Source: Pseudomonadota bacterium (GTDB taxonomy: Bacteria > Pseudomonadota > Alphaproteobacteria > Micavibrionales > UBA2020). Taken from it: a DNA stretch of 55,162 nucleotides. The position numbers and the translations under genes are program-made. Where the stretch lies: assembly GCA_021849295.1 (NCBI GenBank), contig JAJZTA010000017.1, positions 1 through 55,162 of the forward strand, read 5' to 3'. The notes beneath the pieces were generated by a model. That model was not told the DNA's origin, ran no database searches, and saw nothing but the letters and a program-made list of their open reading frames with translations. Positions 16,010-23,688 of this stretch are shown here, piece by piece; the first letter of the stretch is position 1; every line of letters starts with the position of its first letter.

Positions 16010-16507
16010 TTACTTCAGCGATTGAAGATACTTGATGACGTCGGCGCGGTCTTGCGGGTCGGGCAGGCCGGCGAAGGTCATCTTGGTGCCGGGGATGAAT
16101 TTTTGCGGGTCGGTCAGCCAGGTGTTGAGTCTTTCGGCCGTCCACGTGCCGCCCTTGGCCTTGATCGCATCCGAGAAAGCGAAGCCCGGAACGTCGGCGA
16201 GTTTGCTGCCGACGACGCCGAAGAGATTCGGGCCGATGCCGTTTCCGCCGCCCTTGGTGAAGATGTGGCAGGCGCCGCAGACTTGCGCGGTTTGCTTGCC
16301 TCTGTTCGCGTCGGCCTTCGCCATGTAATCCTTGAAGGGCAGGAGTTTGGGCGCGGCGGCAGCCGTCGTCGCCTGTTTGGGCACGGCGATGGCGAAGGCG
16401 TCTTTCTTCAGATGCTGCGTCGGGGTCAGCTCCTTGGAGATGAAGCCGGACATCATGGCGATGATGCCTGCGACGAGGATGGCGGCGAGAAGTTTGTTTG
16501 TTTCCAT
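16010..16507 (-). CDS. membrane-anchored cytochrome c, CycM/c552 type
   Basis: A 165-aa class I cytochrome c. The uncleaved N-terminal helix ('LLAAILVAGIIAMMSGFI') anchors it in the inner membrane. An Ala-rich linker leads to the periplasmic haem domain with 'VCGACHIFTKGG' (CxxCH) and the distal Met in 'GTKMTFAGLPDP'. The tail 'RADVIKYLQSL' is the usual terminal helix. In alphaproteobacteria such proteins carry electrons from the bc1 complex to a terminal oxidase. It lies 46 bp downstream of gpt on the same strand and may be read from the same transcript. Confidence 0.92.
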   Translation of the reverse strand: METNKLLAAILVAGIIAMMSGFISKELTPTQHLKKDAFAIAVPKQATTAAAAPKLLPFKDYMAKADANRGKQTAQVCGACHIFTKGGGNGIGPNLFGVVGSKLADVPGFAFSDAIKAKGGTWTAERLNTWLTDPQKFIPGTKMTFAGLPDPQDRADVIKYLQSLK

Positions 16508-16553
16508 TTGAAGAGGGCCTTTTCTTATTTCTTACGTGTTAATCGGGGTTACT

Positions 16554-17057
16554 TTAAACCTGTTTGCGGACGGTGGCAATCGGGTCGATTGGCTGGATGT
16601 CGATGTCCCACGGGAAGTAGATCCATGTGTCCTGACTGACCCACGTGACATAAGTGTCGGCGAGCGGTTCGCCCGTGGGTTTGGCGTAGACGGTGGCGAT
16701 ATGCGACTTCGGCAGCATCTCGCGGAGAAGCTTGGCCGTGCTGCCGCTGTCGACGAGATCGTCGATGACGAGCCAGCCGGCGCCGTCGCCGACGAGATCC
16801 CTGTTGATGTCTTTGATGGTCTGCAGTTCGCCGCGGGTCTTGTCGTCGTAGCTGGAAACGCCGATCGTCTCGACGACTTTGATTTCAAGCTCGCGCGCGA
16901 CGATGCCCGCGGGAATCAGCCCGCCGCGGGTGATGGCGATGATGCCTTTCCACTCTTCGTGCTTGTCGACCAGCCGCCAGGCCAGCGCCTTGCAGTCGCG
17001 GTGGAACTGGTCCCACGAGACGAGGAAACGTTTTGGTGCAGTTGCAGAATCAGTCAC
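16554..17057 (-). CDS. gpt: xanthine(-guanine) phosphoribosyltransferase
   Basis: A 167-aa type I phosphoribosyltransferase that salvages xanthine/guanine with PRPP. The PRPP loop is '[17 protein letters not shown]', '[18 protein letters not shown]' is the first PPi loop, and 'WIYFPWDI' near the end is typical of Gpt. I chose the GTG at 17057 because CCGGAGG sits 6 bases upstream and the protein then has normal length; the frame stays open to 17111. It is divergent from the small hydrophobic protein at 17217. Confidence 0.92.
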   Translation of the reverse strand: MTDSATAPKRFLVSWDQFHRDCKALAWRLVDKHEEWKGIIAITRGGLIPAGIVARELEIKVVETIGVSSYDDKTRGELQTIKDINRDLVGDGAGWLVIDDLVDSGSTAKLLREMLPKSHIATVYAKPTGEPLADTYVTWVSQDTWIYFPWDIDIQPIDPIATVRKQV

Positions 17058-17216
17058 AGGAAGCCTCCGGTAGGTGTGCCTAATGTATACAGGCTTGGGC
17101 CGAATTGGCAAAAAGAATGTTATAGTTATGTCATAAACAAGTCTGTTGACGGAATCAATAAAGGGGCTATAAAAGCAGAGTTACAATTTATCAGCGCCTA
17201 TTCAAGGAGACTGTCT

Positions 17217-17573
17217 ATGATCAAGAAATTCTTTAACTGGGCCGCCGCGAAGCCCTCCAGCCAATGGACGCTGGGCGGCAGCGACCTGTCCTTCCAGTTC
17301 AACCGCGCGGGCCGTCTGGCGGAGCGCATACTTTATGTGAAACCGCTGCTGGTCGGCGGCGCTTTTGCGCTGATGAGCGTGCCCGCGATTGCCGCTGGCG
17401 CCGCGCCTGCTGCCGTTGCAGCTCTGACTGCCGGCGCTTTGGTGCTGGCGTTCGGTAAAGCGGTATCGCTCGTCGGCGGCGGCGCTGCGCACCTTGTCGC
17501 GGCCGGCGCGAACGGTATCGTCAACCATATCGCTTCGTCGAACAAGAAAGTAGCCGTTCCTCTGAAGCAATAA
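17217..17573 (+). CDS. small Ala/Gly-rich hydrophobic protein, unknown function (118 aa)
   Basis: AAGGAGA lies 6 bases before the ATG. The polar, aromatic N-terminal 40 residues ('FFNWAAAKPSSQWTLGG') are followed by two or three Ala/Gly/Val-rich hydrophobic stretches ('PLLVGGAFALMSVPAIAAGA', 'LTAGALVLAFGKAVSLVGGG') and a basic tail. There is no cleavable signal before the hydrophobic part. A strong terminator follows at 17598-17637, so it forms its own transcription unit. Composition resembles small membrane-active or holin-like proteins, but I recognise no family. It could also be a lineage-specific membrane protein. Confidence 0.75.
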   Translation: MIKKFFNWAAAKPSSQWTLGGSDLSFQFNRAGRLAERILYVKPLLVGGAFALMSVPAIAAGAAPAAVAALTAGALVLAFGKAVSLVGGGAAHLVAAGANGIVNHIASSNKKVAVPLKQ

Positions 17574-17597
17574 GCGGCTGAAACGCCAAGGATCATC

Positions 17598-17637
17598 GGG
17601 CCGCCTTTCGGATCATCCGGAGGCGGCCCTTCCTTTT
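17598..17637 (+). terminator. Rho-independent terminator after the 17217 gene
   Basis: A 9-bp stem GGGCCGCCT (17598-17606) / AGGCGGCCC (17621-17629) is followed by TTCCTTTT. It separates the small protein gene from the kynurenine operon. Confidence 0.85.
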
Positions 17638-17713
17638 GCAATCAGGACCGACATTTCTTTTGGACGCCTTTGTGCGATCTGATACAGTCAATTGCACCAT
17701 AAAAGGGTACGTT

Positions 17714-18493
17714 ATGGATATTGACTTAACAGGCAAACGCGCGCTTGTTTGCGGCGCGAGCAAGGGCATGGGCCGCGCGATCGCCGAAGAGCTGGCATCG
17801 CTCGGCGCAGAGGTCACAGTCGTCGCGCGGCGCGGCGACGTTCTCGAACAGGTCAGGTCTGCATTGAAAGGCGAGGGGCATCACGCGCTTGCGCTGGACG
17901 TTTCCGATACCATGACCTTAAAAAATAAAATCGCCGCGCATGTGAAAGACCACGGGCCGTTTCACATTCTGATCAACAACACCGGCGGCCCCGCGGCAGG
18001 GCCGGCGCATCTCGCCAAAACGGAAGATTTCGAACAGGCCTTCCGCCAGCATCTGCTCGCTGGACATACCTTGGTGCAGGCGCTGCTCGACGGCATGAAG
18101 GGCGAAAAATACGGACGCATCATCAATATCATCTCCACCTCGGTGAAGCAGCCGATCAAGGGCCTGGGCGTATCGAACACCATCCGCGGCGCGGTCGCCA
18201 ACTGGGCGAAGACGCTGGCGGGCGAACTCGGGCCCTTCGGCATCACGGTCAACAATATTCTTCCCGGGCCGGTCGACACCGACCGCATGAAGGAGATCGT
18301 CTCGGGAAAAGCCGCCAAAACCGGCAAAAGCGAAGACGAGATCATCGCCGAGGAAAAAGCGCAAGTGCCGGTCGGACGCTACGGCAGGCCGGAGGAAATC
18401 GCGCAGACGGCGGCGTTTCTCGCCAGTCCCGCCGCGGCTTATATCAACGGCATCAACCTGCCCGTCGACGGCGGGCGCACGCTGAGTTTGTAA
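17714..18493 (+). CDS. short-chain dehydrogenase heading the kynurenine operon, substrate unknown
   Basis: A 259-aa SDR. The Rossmann motif is 'ALVCGASKGMGRAIAEEL', the NAG-type loop reads 'ILINNTGGPA', and 'IINIISTSVKQP' places the catalytic Ser. Where the YxxxK pair is expected the sequence is 'GVSNTIRGAVANWAKTL', with Ser and Arg at the Tyr and Lys positions. This occurs in one FabG-like subgroup but is not the classical site. The C-terminus ends 'NGINLPVDGGRTLSL'. The stop overlaps the next ATG by one base (TAATG). Its position suggests a step in kynurenine-derived carbon catabolism, perhaps reduction of an unsaturated oxo-acid; that role is inference. Confidence 0.85.
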   Translation: MDIDLTGKRALVCGASKGMGRAIAEELASLGAEVTVVARRGDVLEQVRSALKGEGHHALALDVSDTMTLKNKIAAHVKDHGPFHILINNTGGPAAGPAHLAKTEDFEQAFRQHLLAGHTLVQALLDGMKGEKYGRIINIISTSVKQPIKGLGVSNTIRGAVANWAKTLAGELGPFGITVNNILPGPVDTDRMKEIVSGKAAKTGKSEDEIIAEEKAQVPVGRYGRPEEIAQTAAFLASPAAAYINGINLPVDGGRTLSL

Positions 18494-19932
18494 TGCAGAA
18501 GATTTTGAATTTCATCGGCGGCGAGATGCGCGAACCCATTGGGGGGCGGTATTTCGAAACGGATGATCCGTCTGTTGGCAAACCATATGCGCTGGTGCCG
18601 GATTCTGGCGCTGAGGATCTGGAACGTGCCGTCGCGGCGGCGAAAAAGGCCTTTCCCGCATGGCGCGATACGCCCGCCGCCGAACGCGCAAAGGCCATGC
18701 ACAGGCTCGCCGATCTGATCGAGAAAAATCAGGATGCATTTGCCCGCGCCGAAAGCATCGACAACGGCCGCCCCGTTGCGGGCTGCGCGGCGGTGAATAT
18801 CGCGCGCGGCAGCGCCAACCTGCGGTTCTTTGCCGACGAGGGCGTGAAATTCGCGGGTGGGAAATTCAAAACGGGCAAGATCGAAAGCTACACGCTGCCG
18901 CAGCCGCTCGGCGTCGTCGCCACGATCTCGCCGTGGAATTTGCCGATGCTGCTCTTTACGTGGAAATTCGCGCCCGCGCTGGCGGCGGGCAACTGCGTCA
19001 TCGCCAAGCCGAGCGAGATTACGCCTATGACGGCCTATATGCTTTCCGGGCTTGCCAATGACGCGGGAATCCCGGCTGGCGTGTTGGGCGTGCTGCACGG
19101 CAAGGGCGCGGACATCGGCGCGGCGATCACGCGGCATCCGGATATTCCGGCGATCTCCTTCACCGGCGGCACGGTAACGGGCAGGACGATTTATGCCGGC
19201 GCCGCGCAGCAACTCAAAAAGGTTTCGCTCGAACTTGGCGGCAAAAACCCGACGATCGTTTTTGATGACGCGGATTTGTATAAGGCGGCCGAAGGCGCGA
19301 TCGCCGCGGGATTTTCCAATCAGGGACAGATCTGCCTTTGCGGCTCGCGCCTGCTGGTGCAGGAGAAGATTTATAATGAATTTAAAAGACTGTTCGTCGC
19401 CAGCGCCAAAGAGATAAAAATCGGCGATCCGCTGCTGGCCGAGACGCAGCACGGCCCGATGGTCTCCAAAGCGCACATGGAAAAGGTGCTGAGCTATATC
19501 GATCTGGCGCAGCAGGAAGGCGGAAAAATCCTCGCCGGCGGCCAGCGGCATATCGTCGACGGGCGTTGCAAGGACGGCTGGTTTATCGCGCCGACGGTGA
19601 TCGAGGGCTTGCCGATGGACTGCCGCACCAATCAGGAAGAAATTTTCGGCCCCGTGGTGACGATTATGCCGTTCAAAACCGAAGAGGAGGCTGTCGCGCT
19701 GGCGAACGGCGTCGAATACGGGCTTGCCGCGTCGGTATGGACGCAAGATCGGGAAAAGGCTGACCGCGTCTCCGCGCAAATCGAAAGCGGCATCGTCTGG
19801 CAAAACTGCTGGAATGTGCGCGATTTGCACACGCCCTTCGGCGGCGTTAAAAAGTCGGGCGTGGGGCGGGAAGGCGGCCGTCGCGCGCTGGAATTTTTCA
19901 CCGAAGAAAAAACCGTATCGAGGATCGCATGA
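18493..19932 (+). CDS. nbaE: 2-aminomuconate-6-semialdehyde dehydrogenase (ALDH superfamily)
   Basis: A 479-aa aldehyde dehydrogenase. Visible blocks are 'TISPWNLPMLLFTWKFAPAL', 'CVIAKPSEITP', 'SFTGGTVTGRTI', the general-base Glu in 'VSLELGGKNPTIVF', the nucleophile in 'NQGQICLCGSRLLV' and 'EIFGPVVTIMPF'. The group resembles 2-hydroxymuconic and 2-aminomuconic semialdehyde dehydrogenases. Sitting next to a decarboxylase that makes 2-aminomuconate semialdehyde, it most likely oxidises that compound to 2-aminomuconate with NAD. It overlaps the SDR by one base and RidA by four. The symbol follows the 2-nitrobenzoate pathway naming. Confidence 0.88.
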   Translation: MQKILNFIGGEMREPIGGRYFETDDPSVGKPYALVPDSGAEDLERAVAAAKKAFPAWRDTPAAERAKAMHRLADLIEKNQDAFARAESIDNGRPVAGCAAVNIARGSANLRFFADEGVKFAGGKFKTGKIESYTLPQPLGVVATISPWNLPMLLFTWKFAPALAAGNCVIAKPSEITPMTAYMLSGLANDAGIPAGVLGVLHGKGADIGAAITRHPDIPAISFTGGTVTGRTIYAGAAQQLKKVSLELGGKNPTIVFDDADLYKAAEGAIAAGFSNQGQICLCGSRLLVQEKIYNEFKRLFVASAKEIKIGDPLLAETQHGPMVSKAHMEKVLSYIDLAQQEGGKILAGGQRHIVDGRCKDGWFIAPTVIEGLPMDCRTNQEEIFGPVVTIMPFKTEEEAVALANGVEYGLAASVWTQDREKADRVSAQIESGIVWQNCWNVRDLHTPFGGVKKSGVGREGGRRALEFFTEEKTVSRIA

Positions 19933-20327
19933 AAGCCATCAATTCAGAAAATATAAATGCGGAGGGGGCGCCGGAACCCGTCGGCCTTTACCCGCACGCC
20001 AAGCGCGTGGGGAATTTGCTGTTTCTTTCCGGCATCGGCCCGCGCGTCAAAGGCAGCAAGGAGATTCCGCAGGGGATCGAGGCGCAATGCCGCAGCGTGT
20101 TCGAGAACGTGAAGAACGTTCTTGAAGCCTCCGGCGCAAGCTGGACGGATCTGGTGGACATCACCGTGTTCCTTACCAACATGAAGGATGATTTTCCTCT
20201 TTATAACAAGCTGTGGGCGGAATATTTCGCCGACAATCCGCCCTGCCGCACGACCGTCGAGATCAACTGCCTGCCGACGCCGATTTCGATCGAGCTCAAA
20301 TGCATTGCCGCTTTGAAGGAGGTTTGA
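19929..20327 (+). CDS. nbaF: 2-aminomuconate deaminase, RidA/YjgF family
   Basis: A 132-aa RidA-fold protein. 'VGNLLFLSGIGPRVKGS', 'LVDITVFLTNMKDDFPLYN' and 'PPCRTTVEINCLP' (the conserved Arg) are typical. In this operon the expected job is hydrolytic deamination of 2-aminomuconate to 4-oxalocrotonate (2-oxohex-3-enedioate), as for AmnD/NbaF. A general enamine deaminase activity cannot be excluded by sequence. ATGA overlap with the ALDH stop; the next gene starts directly after its TGA. Confidence 0.86.
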   Translation: MKAINSENINAEGAPEPVGLYPHAKRVGNLLFLSGIGPRVKGSKEIPQGIEAQCRSVFENVKNVLEASGASWTDLVDITVFLTNMKDDFPLYNKLWAEYFADNPPCRTTVEINCLPTPISIELKCIAALKEV

Positions 20328-20846
20328 ATGCAACCGCCGTTCAATTTCATGAAATGGGTCGAGGAAAACCGCGACAAGCTCAAGCCGCCGGTCTGCAACC
20401 AGACGATTTTTAAAGACGGCGACTTCATCATCATGGCGATCGGCGGTCCCAACACGCGCAAGGATTATCACGACGACCCGGGCGAGGAATTTTTCTACCA
20501 GATCGAAGGCGACATGGTGCTGCGCGTCATGGAAGGCGGCAAGCCGCGCGATATCGAGATCAGGGAGGGGGAGATGTTTCTCTTGCCCGCGCACGTGCAT
20601 CACTCGCCGCAGCGCTTTGCCGATACGCTTGGCCTTGTTGTCGAGCGAAGGCGCGCGGCGGACGAACTGGACGGCTTCCTCTGGTACTGCGACAAATGCC
20701 ACGCCAAGCTGCATGAGGAATTCGTGCCGCTCAAGAGCATCGTCAAAGACCTTCCGCCGCTGTTCGATCGCTTCTGGTCGAGCGAAAGTGCGCGCACCTG
20801 CAAATTCTGCGGCCATGCCATGCCGCTGCCGGAGGGCCGTAAATAA
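20328..20846 (+). CDS. nbaC: 3-hydroxyanthranilate 3,4-dioxygenase
   Basis: A 172-aa cupin enzyme. The iron ligands lie in 'DYHDDPGEEFFYQIEGD' (His and Glu) and 'LPAHVHHSPQRFA' (His). The C-terminal extension has two CxxC pairs (CDKCH and CKFCG), the rubredoxin-like site of bacterial forms. It opens the ring of 3-hydroxyanthranilate to 2-amino-3-carboxymuconate semialdehyde. The length is normal for the bacterial enzyme. It abuts the genes on both sides (TGA-ATG and TAA-ATG), so it is tightly coupled within the operon. Confidence 0.94.
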   Translation: MQPPFNFMKWVEENRDKLKPPVCNQTIFKDGDFIIMAIGGPNTRKDYHDDPGEEFFYQIEGDMVLRVMEGGKPRDIEIREGEMFLLPAHVHHSPQRFADTLGLVVERRRAADELDGFLWYCDKCHAKLHEEFVPLKSIVKDLPPLFDRFWSSESARTCKFCGHAMPLPEGRK

Positions 20847-21863
20847 ATGGAGAAATGGGACGTTCATACCCATACCGTCACGTCGCCAGAAACGTATGAG
20901 GCGCTCTCGCGTTTCACGCGCTACGATGATTTCATCCGCGTGCGCGCGCATGCGGCCAAGCCCTGCTGCGCAGAAATGGTTAACAGCAAGGGCGAGGTGC
21001 AGCGCGAGGTCGCGCCAAATGCTTACGATGGGCGGGCGCGTATCGAAGAATGCGACAAGCATGGCGTGACGGTGCAGGTTTTGTCGCCGACGCCGATGAT
21101 GATCCCGGATTATGTCGAAGACGCCGCCGATGCGGCGGAAATTTGCAAAATTCTGAATGATGACAATGCCGCGACAGTGGAAAAATTCCCCACGCGGTTT
21201 CAGGCCCTCGGCGCGCTGCCGCTGCGCTTTCCCGACCGCGCCATTGCCGAGATGGGACGCATCAAAAAGCTTGGCATGCGCGGCATCGAGATCAATTCCA
21301 ACGTTGACGGCGTGGAGCTGGACGACCCTGCGCTGTTTCCGGTGTTCGAGGCGGCGGCGGAGATGAACATGGCCGTGTTCGTGCATCCGTGGGGCGGGCT
21401 GATGAGGCGAGAGGTCATGAGCCGCAACTGGCGCGCCTGGCTGATCGGCATGGGCCTGGAGACGGCGCTGGCGTTTGATGCCATGCGCTCCGGCGGCGTG
21501 CACGAGCGTCTGCCGAAGCTGCGCGTGCTCTATGCGCACGGCGGCGGCGCGTTTCCGGCCATGCTCGGGCGGTTGAACCACGGGCAGGCCTGCCGTCCGG
21601 ACTTGTTCGCGGGTGCGTCGAAACTCTCGCCCTATGACACGGTCAAAAACTGCGGCGTTTATGTGGACTCTCTGGTGCATGATGCGAACGTGCTGGATAT
21701 GTTGATCGCGCAACTGGGCGCGGAGCGCGTCGCGCTCGGCACGGATTACCCTTATCCGCTGGGCGAGATCGAACATCCCGGGAAATTCATCGAAAAACTG
21801 CCCGCGCCGGCGCAGACGCGCCTGTTCTCCGGAACGGCGAAGGAGTGGCTCGGATGCAATTGA
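20847..21863 (+). CDS. nbaD: 2-amino-3-carboxymuconate-6-semialdehyde decarboxylase (ACMSD)
   Basis: A 338-aa amidohydrolase-fold decarboxylase. The N-terminal metal motif reads 'WDVHTHTVTS' (HxH), then 'AVFVHPWGGLMRR', 'VLYAHGGGAFPAMLGRLNHG' and the late Asp in 'VALGTDYPYPLGEIEHPGKF', all characteristic of ACMSD. It removes the 3-carboxyl from the NbaC product, diverting it from spontaneous quinolinate formation towards 2-aminomuconate. This marks the operon as catabolic rather than NAD-forming. Start directly follows the nbaC stop; its end overlaps kynB by 10 bp. Confidence 0.94.
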   Translation: MEKWDVHTHTVTSPETYEALSRFTRYDDFIRVRAHAAKPCCAEMVNSKGEVQREVAPNAYDGRARIEECDKHGVTVQVLSPTPMMIPDYVEDAADAAEICKILNDDNAATVEKFPTRFQALGALPLRFPDRAIAEMGRIKKLGMRGIEINSNVDGVELDDPALFPVFEAAAEMNMAVFVHPWGGLMRREVMSRNWRAWLIGMGLETALAFDAMRSGGVHERLPKLRVLYAHGGGAFPAMLGRLNHGQACRPDLFAGASKLSPYDTVKNCGVYVDSLVHDANVLDMLIAQLGAERVALGTDYPYPLGEIEHPGKFIEKLPAPAQTRLFSGTAKEWLGCN

Positions 21864-22480
21864 CCGAAGTCTGCGACATTTCCATTCCCGTTTCGTTCGG
21901 CAAAAGGCAGTTGTCGGCTTTCGGCGGCGCGCCTGCGCGGAGCGAGGCATTTCTGGATACGCGCAAGGGTGGAAGCTGCAATTGCGAGATTCATACCTTC
22001 AGCCCGCATCTCAACGGCACGCATACCGAATGCGTCGGGCATATCACCAAGGAGCGCATTTCCGTGCCGAACGTCGGGCTGGTGATGGCGCAACTCGTGA
22101 CGGTGAAGCCGGAGCAGGGATTGATCTCTACTATCAAGGCGGAGCCCACGGAGGCGCTGATTGTCCGCACGCTGCCGAATCCGCCGGCGAAGAAAACGCG
22201 CAACTACAAGGACTGGCCCACCTTTACGCCCGATGCCATGAAGCGGATTGTCGCGCTTGGTGTGAAGCATTTGCTGGTCGATCTGCCGTCGGTTGACCGC
22301 AGGGATGACGCGCGGCTGACCAATCACCGGATTTTCTGGAAGCGCGGCGTGACGATAACGGAACTTGTCTACGTGCCGAGCCGCGTGAAGGACGGAAAGT
22401 ATCTTTTGAACTTGCAGGTTGCGGCGTTCGAGGCCGATGCCGCGCCCAGCCGGCCGGTGCTTTATAAGGTGAAGAAATGA
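21854..22480 (+). CDS. kynB: kynurenine formamidase (cyclase family), KynB-like
   Basis: A 208-aa metal-dependent hydrolase of the cyclase family. 'SPHLNGTHTECVGHIT' is the HxGTHxx zinc motif that defines the family, and 'GVKHLLVDLPSVDRRDD' and 'NHRIFWKRGVTITELV' follow. In this operon it should hydrolyse N-formylkynurenine to kynurenine and formate. It is a somewhat divergent member rather than a close copy of canonical KynB. I start it at ATG 21854 inside the end of the decarboxylase gene; an ATG at 21845 is also in frame. ATGA overlap with kynU. Confidence 0.86.
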   Translation: MQLTEVCDISIPVSFGKRQLSAFGGAPARSEAFLDTRKGGSCNCEIHTFSPHLNGTHTECVGHITKERISVPNVGLVMAQLVTVKPEQGLISTIKAEPTEALIVRTLPNPPAKKTRNYKDWPTFTPDAMKRIVALGVKHLLVDLPSVDRRDDARLTNHRIFWKRGVTITELVYVPSRVKDGKYLLNLQVAAFEADAAPSRPVLYKVKK

Positions 22481-23688
22481 ACTACGAGAACAGCTTTGAA
22501 TTCGCGCAAGGAATGGATGCCGCCGATCCGCTGGCGAAATACCGCGCGCAATTCCACATCCCGCAGCACGGCGGAAAGGATTGCGTTTATTTCTGCGGCA
22601 ATTCCCTGGGCTTGCAGCCGGTCACGGCGGCGGCGGCAATCGGCCAGGAGTTGGAAGACTGGAAAAATCTGGGCGTCGAGGGGCATTTCAAGGGCAAAAA
22701 CCCGTGGAAGGATTATCACGAGTTTCTGGCCGCGCAGCTGGCGCATATCGTCGGCGCAAAGCCTGTAGAAGTTGTGGCGATGAACAACCTCACCGTCAAT
22801 CTGCATTTGCTGATGGTGTCGTTTTACCGCCCGACGGCGATGCGGCATAAAATCATCATCGAGCAGGGCGCGTTTCCCTCCGACCAGTACGCGGTGAAAT
22901 CGCAGATCGCGTTCCACGGTTTTGATCCCGCCACGTCTCTGGTAGAACTGAAAACCGGAGATGATATCGCGCCGCTGATCGACGGGAGCGTCGCGCTGAT
23001 CCTGCTCGGTGGCGTGAATTATTATACGGGCGAATTATTCGATCTTGAAAAAATCACGCGCCTTGGCCATGCGAAGGGGTGCATTGTCGGTTTTGATCTC
23101 GCGCACGCAGTCGGCAACGCGCTGTTGAAACTGCACGATTGGGATGTCGATTTCGCGGCATGGTGCAGCTACAAATATCTCAACGGCGGGCCGGGTGCGG
23201 TCGCGGGCGCGTTTGTGCATGAAAGGTTTGCGAACGACGGCACGCTGCCGCGTTTTGCCGGATGGTGGGGGCATGACAAGGAAAACCGCTTCAAGATGGG
23301 GCCGGATTTCAAGCCCATCCCCGGCGCGGAAGGCTGGCAACTTTCCAATCCGTCGATCTTCGGCCTCGCGCCGCTGAAAGCGTCGCTGGATATTTTTTAC
23401 GAGGCGAAGATGGAGAATCTGCGCAGGAAGAGCGAGGCGCTGACCGGCTATCTCGCGTTTCTGCTCAGGGATAAGGCCACGATCATGACGCCCGTCGATC
23501 CGGCGCGGCGCGGCTGTCAGCTTTCCATCCGCGCGAAAAGCAAAAAAGTTTTCGATGCGCTGACGACGGGCGGGGTGGTGTGCGACTGGCGCGAGCCGGA
23601 TTGCGTGCGCGTCGCGCCGACGCCGCTTTATAACACGTTTTCGGACGTTTACCGTTTCGCGAAAATTTTCACGGAGGTGCCGCTATGA
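22477..23688 (+). CDS. kynU: kynureninase
   Basis: A 403-aa fold-type I PLP enzyme. 'CVYFCGNSLGLQPVTAAAAI' near the start, 'IIIEQGAFPSDQYAVKSQI', 'GFDLAHAVGNALLKLHDWD' (PLP Asp/His region) and the Schiff-base Lys in 'AAWCSYKYLNGGPGAVAGAF' are all kynureninase hallmarks. It cleaves 3-hydroxykynurenine to 3-hydroxyanthranilate and alanine; with kmo and nbaC in the same operon the hydroxylated substrate is the likely one. Four-base overlaps with kynB and kmo. Confidence 0.95.
   Translation: MNYENSFEFAQGMDAADPLAKYRAQFHIPQHGGKDCVYFCGNSLGLQPVTAAAAIGQELEDWKNLGVEGHFKGKNPWKDYHEFLAAQLAHIVGAKPVEVVAMNNLTVNLHLLMVSFYRPTAMRHKIIIEQGAFPSDQYAVKSQIAFHGFDPATSLVELKTGDDIAPLIDGSVALILLGGVNYYTGELFDLEKITRLGHAKGCIVGFDLAHAVGNALLKLHDWDVDFAAWCSYKYLNGGPGAVAGAFVHERFANDGTLPRFAGWWGHDKENRFKMGPDFKPIPGAEGWQLSNPSIFGLAPLKASLDIFYEAKMENLRRKSEALTGYLAFLLRDKATIMTPVDPARRGCQLSIRAKSKKVFDALTTGGVVCDWREPDCVRVAPTPLYNTFSDVYRFAKIFTEVPL

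Noticed and set aside
19944-21950. 668-codon minus-strand open frame opposite the kynurenine genes
   Set aside because: It is opposite RidA, nbaC and ACMSD, all with intact catalytic motifs. The translation is His/Arg-rich without domains.
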